From Arthrobacter silviterrae (GTDB lineage: Bacteria; Actinomycetota; Actinomycetes; Actinomycetales; Micrococcaceae): 64,000 bases of DNA. Shown here one piece after another: positions 45,182 through 57,772 of the stretch. Within the stretch, counting starts at the first letter, position 1; every line of letters begins with the position of its first letter. The DNA is taken from the NCBI RefSeq assembly GCF_011045165.1, contig NZ_JAAKZI010000023.1, forward strand, positions 1 through 64,000, given 5' to 3'. The notes beneath the pieces were generated by a model. The model worked only from the letters and a program-made list of their open reading frames with translations. It was not told where the DNA came from and did no database searches. The translations under genes were made by a program, and so were the position numbers.

Positions 45182-46408
45182 ATGCGAAACCAGGAGATCG
45201 AGGACCTTGTGGAACAGCTTGCGCTGGAACTGGGCCGCGGGCTCTCCCTGGAGGACCTTGACGGGCTGTTGCTGGCGTACAGCGCCAACCAGTCCCATGC
45301 CGACCGGGTGCGGGTGAACTTCCTGCTCAGCAAGCGCGTTCCCGCGGACGTCAGCAGCTGGCAGCTTTCCCATGGCATCGCCGCCGCCGTGCGGCCCGTG
45401 GTGGTCCCCGCCAATGCGGAACTGGGCATGCTGGGGCGGGTCTGTGTGCCGCTGCTGGTCCGCGGATTCCGCGTGGGGTACCTCTGGGTCCAGCAGGACG
45501 TCCAGGAGCAAAGCGCGACGGCGATCCTCGCCCAGCTGCCCCAAGTCCGGGATTCGCTGGACCTCCTGGCCACCCTGCTGCTGGATTCCAACACGGCCGA
45601 ATCCAGCCAGCGCCGCGCCCGCGAACAGCAGTTCCTGGCAGCCGCGGACGGCGACAGGCACGCCGTGGACATTGTCGGCGAATGGCCCGAGGTCCGGCAG
45701 CGCGGGCCGTGGCAGGCGGCCACCGTGTATGCCTCCCCGGGCATGCCTCTGGACCGGCCCAAACAACGTCCTGTGCGGGACCCGCTCGCCGCAGCCCTGG
45801 TGCACCGCAGCGCCGGGCTGCAGGCCACCGTCGGCATCGACACTGCCCTGTTTACGGCAGGCCTGGGCTCGCACACGGTGATGCTGCTGCGCTCCACGCA
45901 GGGCCGCACTGCCCATGCCGCGGTGCTGGGGCGCTACGCAAGTGAGCTGGCCAAGCGGACGGGGGAGCCGGCGTCGAACGTGGTGATGGGCATCAGCGAG
46001 CCGTTCGCCTCGCTGCGGGCCCTGGCCGCGGCGTACCGGGAATCGCGGATCGCGGCGCAGGCGGCGGTGGTGGACCCCGTCCTGGGGGAAATCCTGGATG
46101 TGCGCGGCGCCGGCGTGTATGAGGTGCTGGCCGGGGGTTCGGCGGATCCTGAAGACAGCGTCTACTACCGGCTGATCAGGGGGCGGCCGGATGCCGATGA
46201 GCTGTTTCCCGTGCTGGAGCTGCTGTATGACAACGACGGCGCCGTGGCCGGGATTGCCGAGCGCCTCCACCTGCACCGCTCCACCGTGTACAACAGGATT
46301 TCCCGGGTCCGCGGGATCATCGGCGCGGACCCGCTGGCCGGCCGGGTCAGGCTCGAATTGCACCTGGCCCTGAAGGCGGCCCGCTGGGCGGGCCGCCCCC
46401 GGATCTAG
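45182..46408 (+). CDS. PucR/CdaR-type transcriptional regulator
   Basis: 408 aa from ATG 45182; a longer frame is open upstream but lacks coding signal. The C-terminal HTH is the PucR type (AGIAERLHLHRSTVYNRISRVRGIIG, residues ~358-383), preceded by a GGDEF-like CdaR middle region. It sits divergent from ald with 231 bases between; such regulators commonly control alanine or purine catabolism genes. Confidence 0.87.
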   Translation: MRNQEIEDLVEQLALELGRGLSLEDLDGLLLAYSANQSHADRVRVNFLLSKRVPADVSSWQLSHGIAAAVRPVVVPANAELGMLGRVCVPLLVRGFRVGYLWVQQDVQEQSATAILAQLPQVRDSLDLLATLLLDSNTAESSQRRAREQQFLAAADGDRHAVDIVGEWPEVRQRGPWQAATVYASPGMPLDRPKQRPVRDPLAAALVHRSAGLQATVGIDTALFTAGLGSHTVMLLRSTQGRTAHAAVLGRYASELAKRTGEPASNVVMGISEPFASLRALAAAYRESRIAAQAAVVDPVLGEILDVRGAGVYEVLAGGSADPEDSVYYRLIRGRPDADELFPVLELLYDNDGAVAGIAERLHLHRSTVYNRISRVRGIIGADPLAGRVRLELHLALKAARWAGRPRI

Positions 46409-46411
46409 CGG

Positions 46412-47716
46412 CTACGCGTCGAACTCGGCAGCTTCCAGTCGCCGGGTCACGGCCTGCAGGAAGCGGCCCGCGTCTGCACCGTCCACCAGGCGGTGGTCGT
46501 ACGTCAGGCACAGGTACATCATGTGCCGGATGCCCAGCACGTCCGCCCCGTCCCGGTCCCTCACCACGCCGGGGCGCTTGACGATGGCGCCGACGCCGAG
46601 GATGCCCACCTGCGGCTGGTTGATGATCGGGGTGTCGAACAATGCCCCGACGCTGCCGATGTTCGTGATCGAGAACGTGCCGCCGGAGAGCTCATCGGCG
46701 GCGACCGATCCGGCGCGCGTGCGGGCGGCGACATCCGCGATGCCACGTGCCATGCCGGCCAGGTTCAGGGTGCCCGCGTCCCTGACCACGGGCACCAGCA
46801 GCCCCTTCGGCGTGTCCACGGCGAACGCGAGGTGCTCGGCGCCGTGGTATGTAATTGTGCCGGCAGCTTCGTCAAACTCTGCATTGAGCACGGGATGCTG
46901 CTTCAGCGCCCCGGCCACGGCCACTGCGATGAACGGCAGGAACGTCAGCTTCACGCCGTTCCGGTCCGCGAAGCCGGCCTTGGAGGCCTCGCGCAGGCGG
47001 ACCAGTGCCGTCACGTCAACCTCGTGCACCTGGGTCAGCTGCGTCGAGGCGTTCAGCGATTCGCGCATGCGCCGGGCAATGACCTGGCGGATCCGCGGCG
47101 CCTTCACGGTGGTGCCGCAAAGCGATGAGGGCACGACGGCGGCCGCCGGCCTGGGTGCCGGCGCGGCAGCTGCCGCCGGGGCCGTGGGGGCCGCCGATGC
47201 CGAGGAAGCGGCAGCGAGGATGTCCTGCTTGCGGATGCGCCCGCCCACGCCGGTTCCCGTGACAGCGGAAAGCTTCACGCCGTGCTGCCGGGCCAGTCTG
47301 CGCACCAGCGGCGTGACGTAGCTGGCCGGGGTTTCGACCTGCTCGACTACCGGCGGCGGAGGAGCCGGCATTTTTGTAGGCGACGTAAAGGAGGGCGGAA
47401 GGCCGCCCGCGGCCGACGCAGCCGGAAAGCCGGACGGAAAATGCCGGTCCGGAGCCCCGGTCTCGACCAACGGGGCAGGCGGGGCGCCGATGTGGGCCAG
47501 CACCTGGCCAATCTCCGCCGTCTGGTCTTCGCGGACCAGGATGGCTTCGAGGACGCCGGCAAAGGGGGAGGGTAGCTCGGTGTCGACCTTGTCGGTGGAG
47601 ACCTCCAGGAGCGGCTCGTCCAGCTCGACGGTGTCGCCCACCTCCTTCAGCCACCGGGTGACGGTGCCTTCGGTGACGCTTTCGCCCAGGGCGGGCAGCA
47701 GGACGGCCTCAGGCAC
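46412..47716 (-). CDS. Orphan E2 acyltransferase of a 2-oxoacid dehydrogenase
   Basis: 434 aa from GTG 47716 (GGGAG just upstream), so it overlaps the allB stop by eight bases. A lipoyl domain has Lys43 in [15 protein letters not shown]. The E3-binding domain ([16 protein letters not shown] ... [12 protein letters not shown]) and catalytic [15 protein letters not shown] are intact. No E1 or E3 gene adjoins it. It sits at the end of the glyoxylate/allantoin operon, an odd place for an E2. The succinyl or branched-chain type cannot be told. Confidence 0.88.
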   Translation of the reverse strand: MPEAVLLPALGESVTEGTVTRWLKEVGDTVELDEPLLEVSTDKVDTELPSPFAGVLEAILVREDQTAEIGQVLAHIGAPPAPLVETGAPDRHFPSGFPAASAAGGLPPSFTSPTKMPAPPPPVVEQVETPASYVTPLVRRLARQHGVKLSAVTGTGVGGRIRKQDILAAASSASAAPTAPAAAAAPAPRPAAAVVPSSLCGTTVKAPRIRQVIARRMRESLNASTQLTQVHEVDVTALVRLREASKAGFADRNGVKLTFLPFIAVAVAGALKQHPVLNAEFDEAAGTITYHGAEHLAFAVDTPKGLLVPVVRDAGTLNLAGMARGIADVAARTRAGSVAADELSGGTFSITNIGSVGALFDTPIINQPQVGILGVGAIVKRPGVVRDRDGADVLGIRHMMYLCLTYDHRLVDGADAGRFLQAVTRRLEAAEFDA

Positions 47717-49100
47717 GGGACTCCCTGGTCTCGACAGCCGGAACTGCCGGATTGCGCAGCAGCTTGCCCGTGGGGGTGACGCCGTCAATCTCGGCACCGG
47801 CCAGGAAGGTGCGCCGGACCACGCCGGTCAGGGATGCGCCGTCGTACGGGGTGATGGGGTTCTTGTGCTTGAGCCGGGTCACGTCCACCACCTGGGATTC
47901 GTCGGCGGCGAAGATGGAGAAGTCGGCGTCGGCGCCCACGGCCAGGCGGCCCTTGGCCTCGAGCCCCACCAGCTTGGCCGGTGCGGATGACATCCAGCCG
48001 ACCACTGTTTCCAGCGGGATGCCGCGCTTGCGGGCCTCGGTCCAGATGAGCGGCAGGCCCAGCTGGAGCGAGGACACGCCGCCCCAGGCCACGGCGAAGT
48101 CGCCGTTTTCCAGGTCCTTCAGGTCCAGGGTGCTGGGGGAGTGGTCGGAGACGATGCAGTCGATGGTGCCGTCTTCCAGACCCTGCCAGAGCTGTTCGCG
48201 GTTGCCGGCCTCGCGGATGGGCGGGCAGCACTTGTACGCGGTGGCGCCGTCCGGCACGTCCTCGGCCTGCAGGGTGAGGTAGTGCGGGCAGGTCTCCACG
48301 GTGATCCGGACGCCGTCGGCCTTCGCAGCCGCGATCAGCGGGAGCGCCTCGGCGGAGGAGAGGTGCAGGATGTGGGCGCGGGCGCCGGTGCGGCGGGCCG
48401 CGCCGATAACCTGGGCGATGGCAGTGTTCTCGGCGGAACGGGGGCGCGAGGCGAGGAAATCGGCGTAGTGCCGGCCGGGCACGGCCGGGGCCTCCTCGAT
48501 GGTCCGCGAGTCCTCGGCATGGACAATGAGCAGTGAACCGAAGGAGCCGATCTCCGCCAGGTCAGTCTCCATTTCCGCGGCTTCCAGGTGCGGGAACTCG
48601 TCCACGCCGGAGTGGATGAGGAAGCACTTGAAGCCGAATACACCCTCGTCGTGGAGGGGGTGGAGGTCCGCGGTGTTGCCCGGGATGGCCCCTCCCCAGA
48701 AGCCCACGTTGACAAACGTCTGCCCGTCGGCGGCCTGGCGCTTGAGCTCGAGGTGGGCCACCGTGGTCGTGGGCGGGATGCTGTTCAGCGGCATGTCCAC
48801 CACGGTGGTGACGCCGCCGGCAGCCGCGGCCCGGGTGGCGGAGGCGAAGCCCTCCCAGTCCGTGCGCCCGGGCTCGTTGATGTGGACATGGCTGTCCACC
48901 AGGCCCGGCAGCAGGGTTTCGTCCGCGGCCAGCTCAAGGGTTTCGCGGCCTGTCAGGCCCGCGCCGAGGGGCACGACGGCGGCAATCACGCCGGCGTTCA
49001 CGCCCACCTCAAATGCGCCGGTGCCTGTCGGGGTGAGGACGTTCGCGCCGCGGATGACGAGGTCAAAAGTTGTTGAGTCAGGCTGTGTTGTTTCAGACAA
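47709..49100 (-). CDS. allB: Allantoinase
   Basis: 463 aa. Opens allantoin to allantoate. The cyclic amidohydrolase metal motif is [20 protein letters not shown], the carboxylated-Lys region is [18 protein letters not shown], the later His and Asp ligands are in [10 protein letters not shown] and [11 protein letters not shown]. The start overlaps the glycerate kinase stop by eight bases. Fifth gene of hyi-glxR-gcl-glxK-allB. Confidence 0.95.
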   Translation of the reverse strand: MSETTQPDSTTFDLVIRGANVLTPTGTGAFEVGVNAGVIAAVVPLGAGLTGRETLELAADETLLPGLVDSHVHINEPGRTDWEGFASATRAAAAGGVTTVVDMPLNSIPPTTTVAHLELKRQAADGQTFVNVGFWGGAIPGNTADLHPLHDEGVFGFKCFLIHSGVDEFPHLEAAEMETDLAEIGSFGSLLIVHAEDSRTIEEAPAVPGRHYADFLASRPRSAENTAIAQVIGAARRTGARAHILHLSSAEALPLIAAAKADGVRITVETCPHYLTLQAEDVPDGATAYKCCPPIREAGNREQLWQGLEDGTIDCIVSDHSPSTLDLKDLENGDFAVAWGGVSSLQLGLPLIWTEARKRGIPLETVVGWMSSAPAKLVGLEAKGRLAVGADADFSIFAADESQVVDVTRLKHKNPITPYDGASLTGVVRRTFLAGAEIDGVTPTGKLLRNPAVPAVETRESRA

Positions 49101-50247
49101 GGGAGGTCTCCTCTTTCAGGGCCGCGGCCAGTTCCAATCCAATGGTGGCACCGATCCGCTCCAACAGCTCCCCCGCATGGCTCATGCAGCGGGAGGTGTC
49201 GGGCTCAAGGTCGGTCAGCGCGAACGTCCGGGCAAAGCCGGCGCCGCGCAGTGTTGATTCATTCAGCGTGGTGCGCCCGCAAACGGCCAGCGTCCGGACC
49301 CCGGCCAGCTGTGCCGCGGCGGCAACCCCCACAGGGGCCTTGCCGCGCAGGCTTTGGTGGTCCAGGCTGCCCTCGCCGGTAATGACGACGGCGGCACCCG
49401 GGATCCGCTGCGCCAGTGCAGTCAGCTCCATGACCACGTCAATTCCCGGGCGGCGGGAAGCATTCAGCACGGCCAGGGCCGCAAAGCCAACGCCGCCCGC
49501 GGCGCCGGAACCCGGGTGGTCGCTGGCGTCCACCGAGTGCATGCCCAGTTCATTGGACAGCACCCGGAAGTAGCGTTCCAGCGCGTTTTCCAGCTGGTCC
49601 ACCTGGGCCAGGGAGGCACCCTTCTGCGGGGCGAAGACGGCGGCTGTGCCGTCCGGCCCCAGGAGCGGGTTGTCCACGTCGCTGGCCAGGGTGAAGTGCG
49701 TGCCGGCCAGCCGGGGGTCCAGGGTTTCCAGCACGATCCGCGACACGGCGGCCAGTGCAGCCCCGCCCCGGGGGATGGGCCGCTCCCGCGCGTCCAGCAG
49801 CTTCGCGCCGAGGGCGGCCAGCATGCCGGCGCCGCCGTCGGTGCAGGCGCTGCCGCCCACGCCCAGGACAATTTCCGTGCAGCCGTGGTCCAGCGCCGCC
49901 GTCACTAGCTGGCCCGTGCCGAAACTGGACGCTGTCAGCGGGACCAGGGTGCCGCCGTCGAGCACGTTCAGGCCGGAGGCCGCTGCCATCTCGATGACGG
50001 CCGTGGCACCCTGGACGGCGTAGTCCGCTTCAACGGCGCCACCCGTGGGTCCCTCCACCGTGGCGGTGACCCGGGTGAACCCGGCTGCGATGGCGGCCTC
50101 AACCGTGCCTTCGCCGCCGTCGCCCAGCGGGACCAGCTCAATCTCCAGGCCCGGGTTCGCCGAGCGGAGGCCCGCAGCCAGGTGGTGGGCCACCTCAGGA
50201 GCGGACAGGGACCCCTTGAATTTGTCCGGGGCTAGGATGACGCGCAT
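49093..50247 (-). CDS. glxK: Glycerate kinase
   Basis: 384 aa, GarK/GlxK-type. Phosphorylates glycerate to 2-phosphoglycerate (family chemistry). Begins [20 protein letters not shown], with [20 protein letters not shown] and [20 protein letters not shown]. The last step of the glyoxylate-to-glycolysis route. Overlaps allB. Confidence 0.95.
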   Translation of the reverse strand: MRVILAPDKFKGSLSAPEVAHHLAAGLRSANPGLEIELVPLGDGGEGTVEAAIAAGFTRVTATVEGPTGGAVEADYAVQGATAVIEMAAASGLNVLDGGTLVPLTASSFGTGQLVTAALDHGCTEIVLGVGGSACTDGGAGMLAALGAKLLDARERPIPRGGAALAAVSRIVLETLDPRLAGTHFTLASDVDNPLLGPDGTAAVFAPQKGASLAQVDQLENALERYFRVLSNELGMHSVDASDHPGSGAAGGVGFAALAVLNASRRPGIDVVMELTALAQRIPGAAVVITGEGSLDHQSLRGKAPVGVAAAAQLAGVRTLAVCGRTTLNESTLRGAGFARTFALTDLEPDTSRCMSHAGELLERIGATIGLELAAALKEETSLV

Positions 50248-50256
50248 GGCACGGCC

Positions 50257-52041
<1,785 letters not shown>

Positions 52042-52090
52042 GGGGTGCTCCTTGAAAAGCAGGTGGGAAAGTCAGTGGGTGGGGGTGGTG

Positions 52091-52969
52091 CTACTTGCGC
52101 CCGGATGAGGCCAGGGCCTGCTTGAAGAGGCCTGAGTGGTCCAGGGCGCCGTCGCCCTGGGCCACCATGGAGGTGACCAGCTGGGCCACGGCCGAGCCAA
52201 GCGGTACGGTGACGCCTGCTTCGCGGGCGGCGGCGGTGACAATGCCCAGGTCCTTGTTGTGGAGGGCCAGGCGGAAGCCGGGGTCGAAGTTGCGGGCCAG
52301 CATCTTCGCACCCTTTTGGTCCAGGACCTTGGAGCCGGCAAGTCCGCCGCCGAGCACCTTGAGGGCGGCGTCGGTGTCAACGCCGTAGGCCTCGAGGAAG
52401 ACAATGGCTTCGGAGAGTGCCTGGATGTTGACGGCCACGATCAGCTGGTTTGCAGCTTTCACTGTCTGGCCGGAGCCGGAGGGGCCGACGTGGACGATCG
52501 TCTTGCCGACGGCGTTGAGCACGTCCTGGGCGTCCGCGAAATCCTTCGCGTCGCCGCCCACCATGATGGAGAGCACGCCGTCGATGGCGCCCTGCTCTCC
52601 CCCGGAAACGGGGGCGTCGAGGGGGCGGATGCCGGCCGCCACGGCGTCGTCGGAGAGGCGCTTGGCCACGTCCGGGCGGATGGAACTGGCGTCGATCCAC
52701 AGGGTGCCCTTGGCGGCGTTGGCGAAGACGCCGTCGGCACCGGAAACCACTGCCTCGACGTCGGGGGAGTCAGGGACCATGGTGATGACGACGTCGGCGT
52801 CCTTGACGGCGTCGGCAATGCTGGTGGCGCCGCGGCCTCCGGCGGCGGCAAGCTTGTCAATGGCACCTTGGCTGCGGTTGTAGCCGGTGACCGTGTGGCC
52901 TGCCTTGACGAGGTTGACTGCCATGGGAAGGCCCATGATTCCGAGACCGATAACTGCAACGTTGCTCAT
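52091..52969 (-). CDS. glxR: 2-hydroxy-3-oxopropionate (tartronate semialdehyde) reductase
   Basis: 292 aa beta-hydroxyacid dehydrogenase. Rossmann GLGIMGLPMAVNLVKAGH, substrate loop DAPVSGGEQGAIDG, catalytic Lys in GPSGSGQTVKAANQLI. Reduces tartronate semialdehyde to glycerate. Between hyi and gcl in the operon. Confidence 0.95.
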   Translation of the reverse strand: MSNVAVIGLGIMGLPMAVNLVKAGHTVTGYNRSQGAIDKLAAAGGRGATSIADAVKDADVVITMVPDSPDVEAVVSGADGVFANAAKGTLWIDASSIRPDVAKRLSDDAVAAGIRPLDAPVSGGEQGAIDGVLSIMVGGDAKDFADAQDVLNAVGKTIVHVGPSGSGQTVKAANQLIVAVNIQALSEAIVFLEAYGVDTDAALKVLGGGLAGSKVLDQKGAKMLARNFDPGFRLALHNKDLGIVTAAAREAGVTVPLGSAVAQLVTSMVAQGDGALDHSGLFKQALASSGRK

Positions 52970-52995
52970 TGTGTGTCCTTTGCGTGAAGTGCGGG

Positions 52996-53787
52996 TTAGT
53001 TGCTGGCGGCGGGCTGGCGGATGGCCCAGGTGAAGGCGTCCGCTGCGGCGGCCTTGTATTCAAGCCCGATGTGGCCGGTGTAGCCCAGTTCGCGGCTGCG
53101 GGTGATCCACTCGCCGAGGGGGAGGGTTCCCGTGCCGGGGGCGCCGCGGCCGGGGTTGTCAGCGATTTGGATGTGGCCGAAGTCCTTGGCGTGGTTTTCA
53201 ATGACGGCGGCAACGTCGTCGCCGTTGACGGCCAGGTGGTAGAAGTCGGCGAGCAGCTTGATGTTCTCCGCCCCGGCGTTGGCGATGACGTCCAGGGCGT
53301 CCTGGGCCGTTTTGATCGGGTAGGCGGGGGTGCCGGAGACCGGTTCCAGCAGCACGGTGCCGCCGATGGCGGCGACGCCCTTGGCGGCTGCCCGGAGGTT
53401 CTCCAGTGCTGTCTCGTCCTGCGCCTGCGCCGAGGTGCCGTCTTGGCGGTTGCCGTAGAGGGCGTTGAAGCCCTTGCAGCCCAGGCGGCCGCCGATGCCC
53501 GCGACAACGTCAATGTTGTCCAGGAACTCCTTCTCGCGGCCTGTCCAGGAAACCAGTCCGCGGTCACCGGCGGGCATGTCCCCGGCGTTGAAGTTCAGGC
53601 CCGTGAGCTGCACGCCGGCGTCGGTGATGGCGCGTTCAAAGGCGGTGACCTCGGCGTCAGCCGGGACGGAGGAGGCGAAGGGCCACCAGAATTCCACGGC
53701 GTCGAAACCGGCAGCCTTGGCGGCTGCGGGGCGTTCCAGCAGGGGCAGCTCCGTGAGGAGGATGGAGCAGTTCACTGTGTACGTCAT
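52996..53787 (-). CDS. hyi: Hydroxypyruvate isomerase
   Basis: 263 aa from ATG 53787 (GAAGGA upstream). TIM-barrel isomerase interconverting hydroxypyruvate and tartronate semialdehyde. YTVNCSILLTELPLLERPAAAKAAGFDAVEFWWPF, HIQIADNPGRGAPGTG near the C-terminus. First gene of the glyoxylate operon; an operator-like site lies 56-74 bases upstream of the start. Confidence 0.94.
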   Translation of the reverse strand: MTYTVNCSILLTELPLLERPAAAKAAGFDAVEFWWPFASSVPADAEVTAFERAITDAGVQLTGLNFNAGDMPAGDRGLVSWTGREKEFLDNIDVVAGIGGRLGCKGFNALYGNRQDGTSAQAQDETALENLRAAAKGVAAIGGTVLLEPVSGTPAYPIKTAQDALDVIANAGAENIKLLADFYHLAVNGDDVAAVIENHAKDFGHIQIADNPGRGAPGTGTLPLGEWITRSRELGYTGHIGLEYKAAAADAFTWAIRQPAASN

Positions 53788-53842
53788 CGTGGGGTCCTTC
53801 CCGTGGAACGTCGGCGTTCCGTTGTGGCTTGTCATTCCCTTT

Positions 53843-53861
53843 GATTTTCATCTAGTGGAAT
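53843..53861. promoter_or_regulatory. IclR-type operator-like site (copy 2), hyi promoter
   Basis: GATTTTCATCTAGTGGAAT, 56-74 bases upstream of hyi. A wider palindrome encloses it: TTTTCAT (53845-53851) pairs with ATGAAAA further upstream at about 53876. It matches the site at 18807-18825 in 15 of 19 positions and shares CTAGTGGAAT with the site at 59250. Confidence 0.65.
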
Positions 53862-53988
53862 TTAGATTCTGCTTTATGAAAAGTCTAGGCAAGGTGTGGC
53901 GCGTAGTCAAGGGGGCTGCGGGTGTTTGATGTGTCCCACTTCATCATCCGCAGGGAAACGCCTGTCCTGACCCTCCCAAACGCAAAAA

Positions 53989-54029
53989 TGCCGCCGCTCC
54001 CGCAAAATGCCACCGGTGGAGCGGCGGCA
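53989..54029 (-). terminator. Intrinsic terminator after allE
   Basis: 12-base stem (TGCCGCCGCTCC / GGAGCGGCGGCA on the plus strand) with a 17-base loop, followed on the minus strand by TTTTT. It lies 35 bases after the allE stop and separates that operon from hyi. Confidence 0.8.
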
Positions 54030-54063
54030 AAATACGGGAACGGCGGCAAAAGCCGCGGGAACG

Positions 54064-54876
54064 CTACGTCAGCTTGATCTGGCGGTTCATGTCCTTGTAC
54101 AGCAGGTAGCGGAATTCGCCCGGGCCGCCGGCGTAGCAGGCCTGGGGGCAGAAGGCGCGCAGCCACATGAAGTCGCCGGCCTCCACCTCAACCCAGTCGT
54201 TGTTGAGCAGGTACATGGCCTTGCCCTCCAGCACGTACAGGCCGTGCTCCATGACGTGGGTCTCCGGGAACGGGATCACGCCGCCGGGCTGGAACGTGAC
54301 AATGTTGACCTGCATGTCGTGGGCCAGATCGGAGGAGTCCGTGAAGCGGGTGGTCTTCCAGGCGCCGTTGGTGTCCGGCATCGCGGTGGGTTCCACCTCG
54401 GAATCGCTCGTGACGAAGGACTTTGCCTCGTAGCCCTCAAGGCGCTCATAGGCCTTGCGGATCCACTGGAAAGTGACCGGGCCGTCGGAGACGTTCTCCA
54501 GGCCCCAGCTGGAACCGGCGGCCAGGTACGCGTAGCCGCCCTCCTCGAGTGCGTGCAGTTCGCCCTCGAGGGTCAGGTTGACCTTGCCCTTGGTGACAAA
54601 GATGACGCCCTCCACACCGGGCTCAAACTCGGCGCGCGGCGCACCGCCGCCGGCTCCGATCTCCACAATCAGCTGCGAGAACGTGGTGGCGAAGCCGGAG
54701 ATCGGGCGTGCGATGATCCAGGCCCGGGTGTTGGTGAACCCGGGCAGGTTGCTCGTCACAATGTCCGTCATGACGCCCTTGGGGATGACGGTGTACGCCT
54801 CCGTGACAATGGCGCGCTCGGTGGTCAGGTGTGTCTGCGGCGGAAGCCCGCCTGCGGGGGAATAGTACTTGCCCAT
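54064..54876 (-). CDS. allE: (S)-ureidoglycine aminohydrolase
   Basis: 270 aa from ATG 54876, the second codon of a TTG-ATG pair. Bicupin: residues ~60-125 and ~190-255 each form a cupin (GVEGVIFVTKGKVNLTLEGE and EHGLYVLEGKAMYLLNNDWVEV). Releases ammonia from ureidoglycine to give ureidoglycolate in the allantoin route. Last of four genes: malic enzyme, aceB, DUF6986, allE. The allantoate amidohydrolase that feeds it is not in the window. Confidence 0.93.
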   Translation of the reverse strand: MGKYYSPAGGLPPQTHLTTERAIVTEAYTVIPKGVMTDIVTSNLPGFTNTRAWIIARPISGFATTFSQLIVEIGAGGGAPRAEFEPGVEGVIFVTKGKVNLTLEGELHALEEGGYAYLAAGSSWGLENVSDGPVTFQWIRKAYERLEGYEAKSFVTSDSEVEPTAMPDTNGAWKTTRFTDSSDLAHDMQVNIVTFQPGGVIPFPETHVMEHGLYVLEGKAMYLLNNDWVEVEAGDFMWLRAFCPQACYAGGPGEFRYLLYKDMNRQIKLT

Positions 54877-54887
54877 CAATGAGTCCT

Positions 54888-56156
54888 TTACTGGTGGACG
54901 GTGGCGAGCCGCGGGTGGGCCAGCGCCGTCAATTGTGATTGGTCAAGGCCTGCCTGGGCCTGCACTTCGTCGGCGCCGACGGCTCCGCACACCACGCCGC
55001 GCAGCACAAAGTTGGCCAGCGCGCGGGCCGTGGCGGGCTCGTCCATGACGGCGCCTTCGGTGCGGGAAACGTAGTTGGCCAGCCGGGCCGCCGCGGCCGG
55101 CAGGCCCTGGCGGTAGAAGGCATACGTGGCGGAAAAGCGGCTGGGCAGGTGTGCCGGGTGCATGTCCCAGCCCTGGTAGTAGCCGCGTTCCAGCGAACGG
55201 CGCACCAGGCGGCCGTGCAGGCGCCAGGCGTCCTCCGTGCCGTCCCCCATCGGGATGACGTTGGTGGAGCCGTCGGAGAGCCGGATGCCGGTCCCGGCCA
55301 CGGCCAGCTGCATGACTTCCTTGGCAAAGTCCGCCACGGGGTGCTCCATGGACTGGTACTGCGCACTGATTTCCAGCGATGCGCTGTAATCATAGGTGCC
55401 GTAGTGCAAGGCGGTGATCCGCCCCGGCACCTCGTGCGCCAGCCGGGCCACCGGCGAGGTGCCGTCCGCGCCTATGATCAGCTGCGGTGTTTCCACCTGC
55501 ACCTCAAAGCGGAGCCTGCCCGCCGGCAGCGAGTGCGCCGTCTCGAGACGCCCGACGGCGAACTCCATCGCCTTGACCTGGTCCACCGTGGTGACCTTGG
55601 GCAGTGTCAGGACAAGGCCTGCCGGCAGTTCGCCGGCGTCGGCCAGTGTGGAAACAAAGAGGTCAAGGGTGCGCAGCCCGCGGGCACGCGTGGCTTCCTC
55701 AAAGCACTTGAAGCGGATGCCGATGAACGGCGGGGCCGTCCCGGCGGCAACTGCTGCGGCCACGGCCTGGCCTGCCTTGACGGCGTCGGCGTCCTCCGCC
55801 TCGTCGCCGCGGTTGCCGTAGCCGTCCTCAAAGTCCAGGCGCAGGTCCTCGATGGGCTCGGCGGCCAGCTTGGCGGCAACGCGCGGTGCCACCTCGGCGG
55901 CCAGGGCGGCATCCTGGCCCAGCAGCGCGCCGAGGTGCTCCAGCCCGCCGTTGGCCTCGACCGTGGCCAGGGCCTGCCGGCCCCAGTCCGCGGCCAGGTC
56001 GGGGGTGAACCTGTCAGCCGGAACGTAGACGGTGTGCACGGGCTGACGGGATCCGTCGTCGCCCGGGTAGTTGCCCTCCAGCAGCCGGTCCGTGTCCTTC
56101 AGGGACGCGTCGATCTGGGCGAGGTCCGCCGCCGAAAGTGCCGGCGTCGGACTCAT
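54888..56156 (-). CDS. DUF6986 protein (HpcH/citrate-lyase-beta-like aldolase superfamily)
   Basis: 422 aa. [34 protein letters not shown] and [13 protein letters not shown] fit the metal-dependent PEP/pyruvate aldolase superfamily, to which malate synthase is also related. Function is uncharacterised. It is coupled by a four-base overlap to aceB and followed by allE, so it probably acts on a glyoxylate- or ureidoglycolate-derived compound. Confidence 0.82.
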   Translation of the reverse strand: MSPTPALSAADLAQIDASLKDTDRLLEGNYPGDDGSRQPVHTVYVPADRFTPDLAADWGRQALATVEANGGLEHLGALLGQDAALAAEVAPRVAAKLAAEPIEDLRLDFEDGYGNRGDEAEDADAVKAGQAVAAAVAAGTAPPFIGIRFKCFEEATRARGLRTLDLFVSTLADAGELPAGLVLTLPKVTTVDQVKAMEFAVGRLETAHSLPAGRLRFEVQVETPQLIIGADGTSPVARLAHEVPGRITALHYGTYDYSASLEISAQYQSMEHPVADFAKEVMQLAVAGTGIRLSDGSTNVIPMGDGTEDAWRLHGRLVRRSLERGYYQGWDMHPAHLPSRFSATYAFYRQGLPAAAARLANYVSRTEGAVMDEPATARALANFVLRGVVCGAVGADEVQAQAGLDQSQLTALAHPRLATVHQ

Positions 56157-57772
56157 GAGGCCGCCGCCAGTTCGTAGGCCGGGACGGTCAGGAAGTCTGC
56201 GTAGTCCTCGGAGAGGACGATGTCGGCGATGAGGTCGCTGGCCGGCTTGTAATACTTGGCGAAGGCGGCGTCTCCCACTTCACCGTGCAGCTTGGCAGTT
56301 TCCTCGGCCAGGATTTCCGTGACCAGTTCGCGGGTGACGGTCTTGCCGGAGTCCGCGAGGGTGGCGGCGTTGTGGATCTGCTGCCACACCTGGGACCGGG
56401 AGATTTCCGCGGTGGCGGCGTCCTCCATGAGGTTGTGGATGGCCACGGCGCCGCTGCCCGAGAGCCAGACGGCCGTGTAGGCGACGGCAACGTACAGGTT
56501 CAGGCGCAGTCCCGCCTCGGTGACGGTGCCCTTGGCGGAGGCGATGTCCAGCAGCTGGGCGGCGGTGACCTCCACCTCGGGGCGCTGCTTGTCCAGCTGG
56601 TTCGGGCGCGCGCCGAGAACGGCGTCGAACACTTCCTGGCAGACCGGCACCAGGTCCGGGTGGGCCACCCAGGAACCGTCAAAGCCGTCGTTTGCCTCGC
56701 GGGTCTTGTCCGCGCGGACCTTCTCGAACGCCGCGGCGGTGACCTCGGGCTCGCGCCTGTTGGGGATGACGGCGGCCATGCCGCCCATGGCGAAGGCGCC
56801 GCGCTTGTGGCAGGTCTTCACCAGCAGCTCGGTGTAGGCGCGCATGAACGGTGCCGTCATGGTGATCTGCCCGCGGTCCGGGAGCACAAAGGCGGCGCCG
56901 GCGTCGCGGAAGTACTTGATGATGCTGAAGAGGTAGTCCCAGCGGCCGGCATTCAGGCCGGAGGCGTGGTCGCGGAGCTCGTAAAGGATCTCGTCCATTT
57001 CGAAGGCGGCCGGGATGGTCTCGATGAGCACGGTGGCCCGGACGGTGCCCTGGGGGATGCCGAGGTAGTCCTGGGCAAACACAAAGACGTCGTTCCAGAG
57101 GCGGGCCTCAAGGTGGCTTTCCATCTTCGGCAGGTAGTAGTACGGGCCCTGGCCGTTGGCGAGCAGCAGCTTGGCCGTGTGGAAGAAGTGCAGGCCAAAG
57201 TCCACGAGGGCGCCCGAGGTGGGTGCGCCGTTGAGCAGGAGGTGGGTCTCCTCCAGGTGCCAGCCGCGGGGGCGGGCGACGACGACGGACAGGGGCGCGT
57301 CCGTGCGCAGCCGGTATTCCTTGCCCTCGGGCGAGGTGTACTCGAGGGTTCCGAGGGCGGCGTCGCGCAGGTTCAGCACGGCGTCCACCACATTGGCCCA
57401 CAGCGGCGTGCTGGCGTCCTCGAGGTCGGCCAGCCACACCTTGGCGCCGGAGTTCAGGGCGTTGATGGCCATCTTGGCCGGGGACGCGGGGCCCGTCATT
57501 TCCACGCGGCGGTCGGTCAGTGCCGCCGGGGCGGGGGCAACCTGCCACTCGCCGGCGCGGATCCCGGCCGTCTCCGGCAGGAAGTCCAGCCCGCCCGTGG
57601 CGGCCACGTGTTCACGCTTAGTGGTGCGCTCGGCCAGGCGCTCGATGCGGGCGGGGTTGAAGCGGCTGTTGAGCTCGGCGACGAAGTCAAGGGCCTCAGG
57701 CGTCAGGATTTCGCCGGCGCGGGGGATCGGGGTGGGATCGGTGACCGTGATGGTGAGGGCGGGGCTGGTCAT
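56153..57772 (-). CDS. aceB: Malate synthase A
   Basis: 539 aa, the short form. Condenses glyoxylate with acetyl-CoA to malate. [61 protein letters not shown], and the C-terminal catalytic Asp in [22 protein letters not shown]. Overlaps malic enzyme upstream and DUF6986 downstream by four bases each. Confidence 0.97.
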   Translation of the reverse strand: MTSPALTITVTDPTPIPRAGEILTPEALDFVAELNSRFNPARIERLAERTTKREHVAATGGLDFLPETAGIRAGEWQVAPAPAALTDRRVEMTGPASPAKMAINALNSGAKVWLADLEDASTPLWANVVDAVLNLRDAALGTLEYTSPEGKEYRLRTDAPLSVVVARPRGWHLEETHLLLNGAPTSGALVDFGLHFFHTAKLLLANGQGPYYYLPKMESHLEARLWNDVFVFAQDYLGIPQGTVRATVLIETIPAAFEMDEILYELRDHASGLNAGRWDYLFSIIKYFRDAGAAFVLPDRGQITMTAPFMRAYTELLVKTCHKRGAFAMGGMAAVIPNRREPEVTAAAFEKVRADKTREANDGFDGSWVAHPDLVPVCQEVFDAVLGARPNQLDKQRPEVEVTAAQLLDIASAKGTVTEAGLRLNLYVAVAYTAVWLSGSGAVAIHNLMEDAATAEISRSQVWQQIHNAATLADSGKTVTRELVTEILAEETAKLHGEVGDAAFAKYYKPASDLIADIVLSEDYADFLTVPAYELAAAS

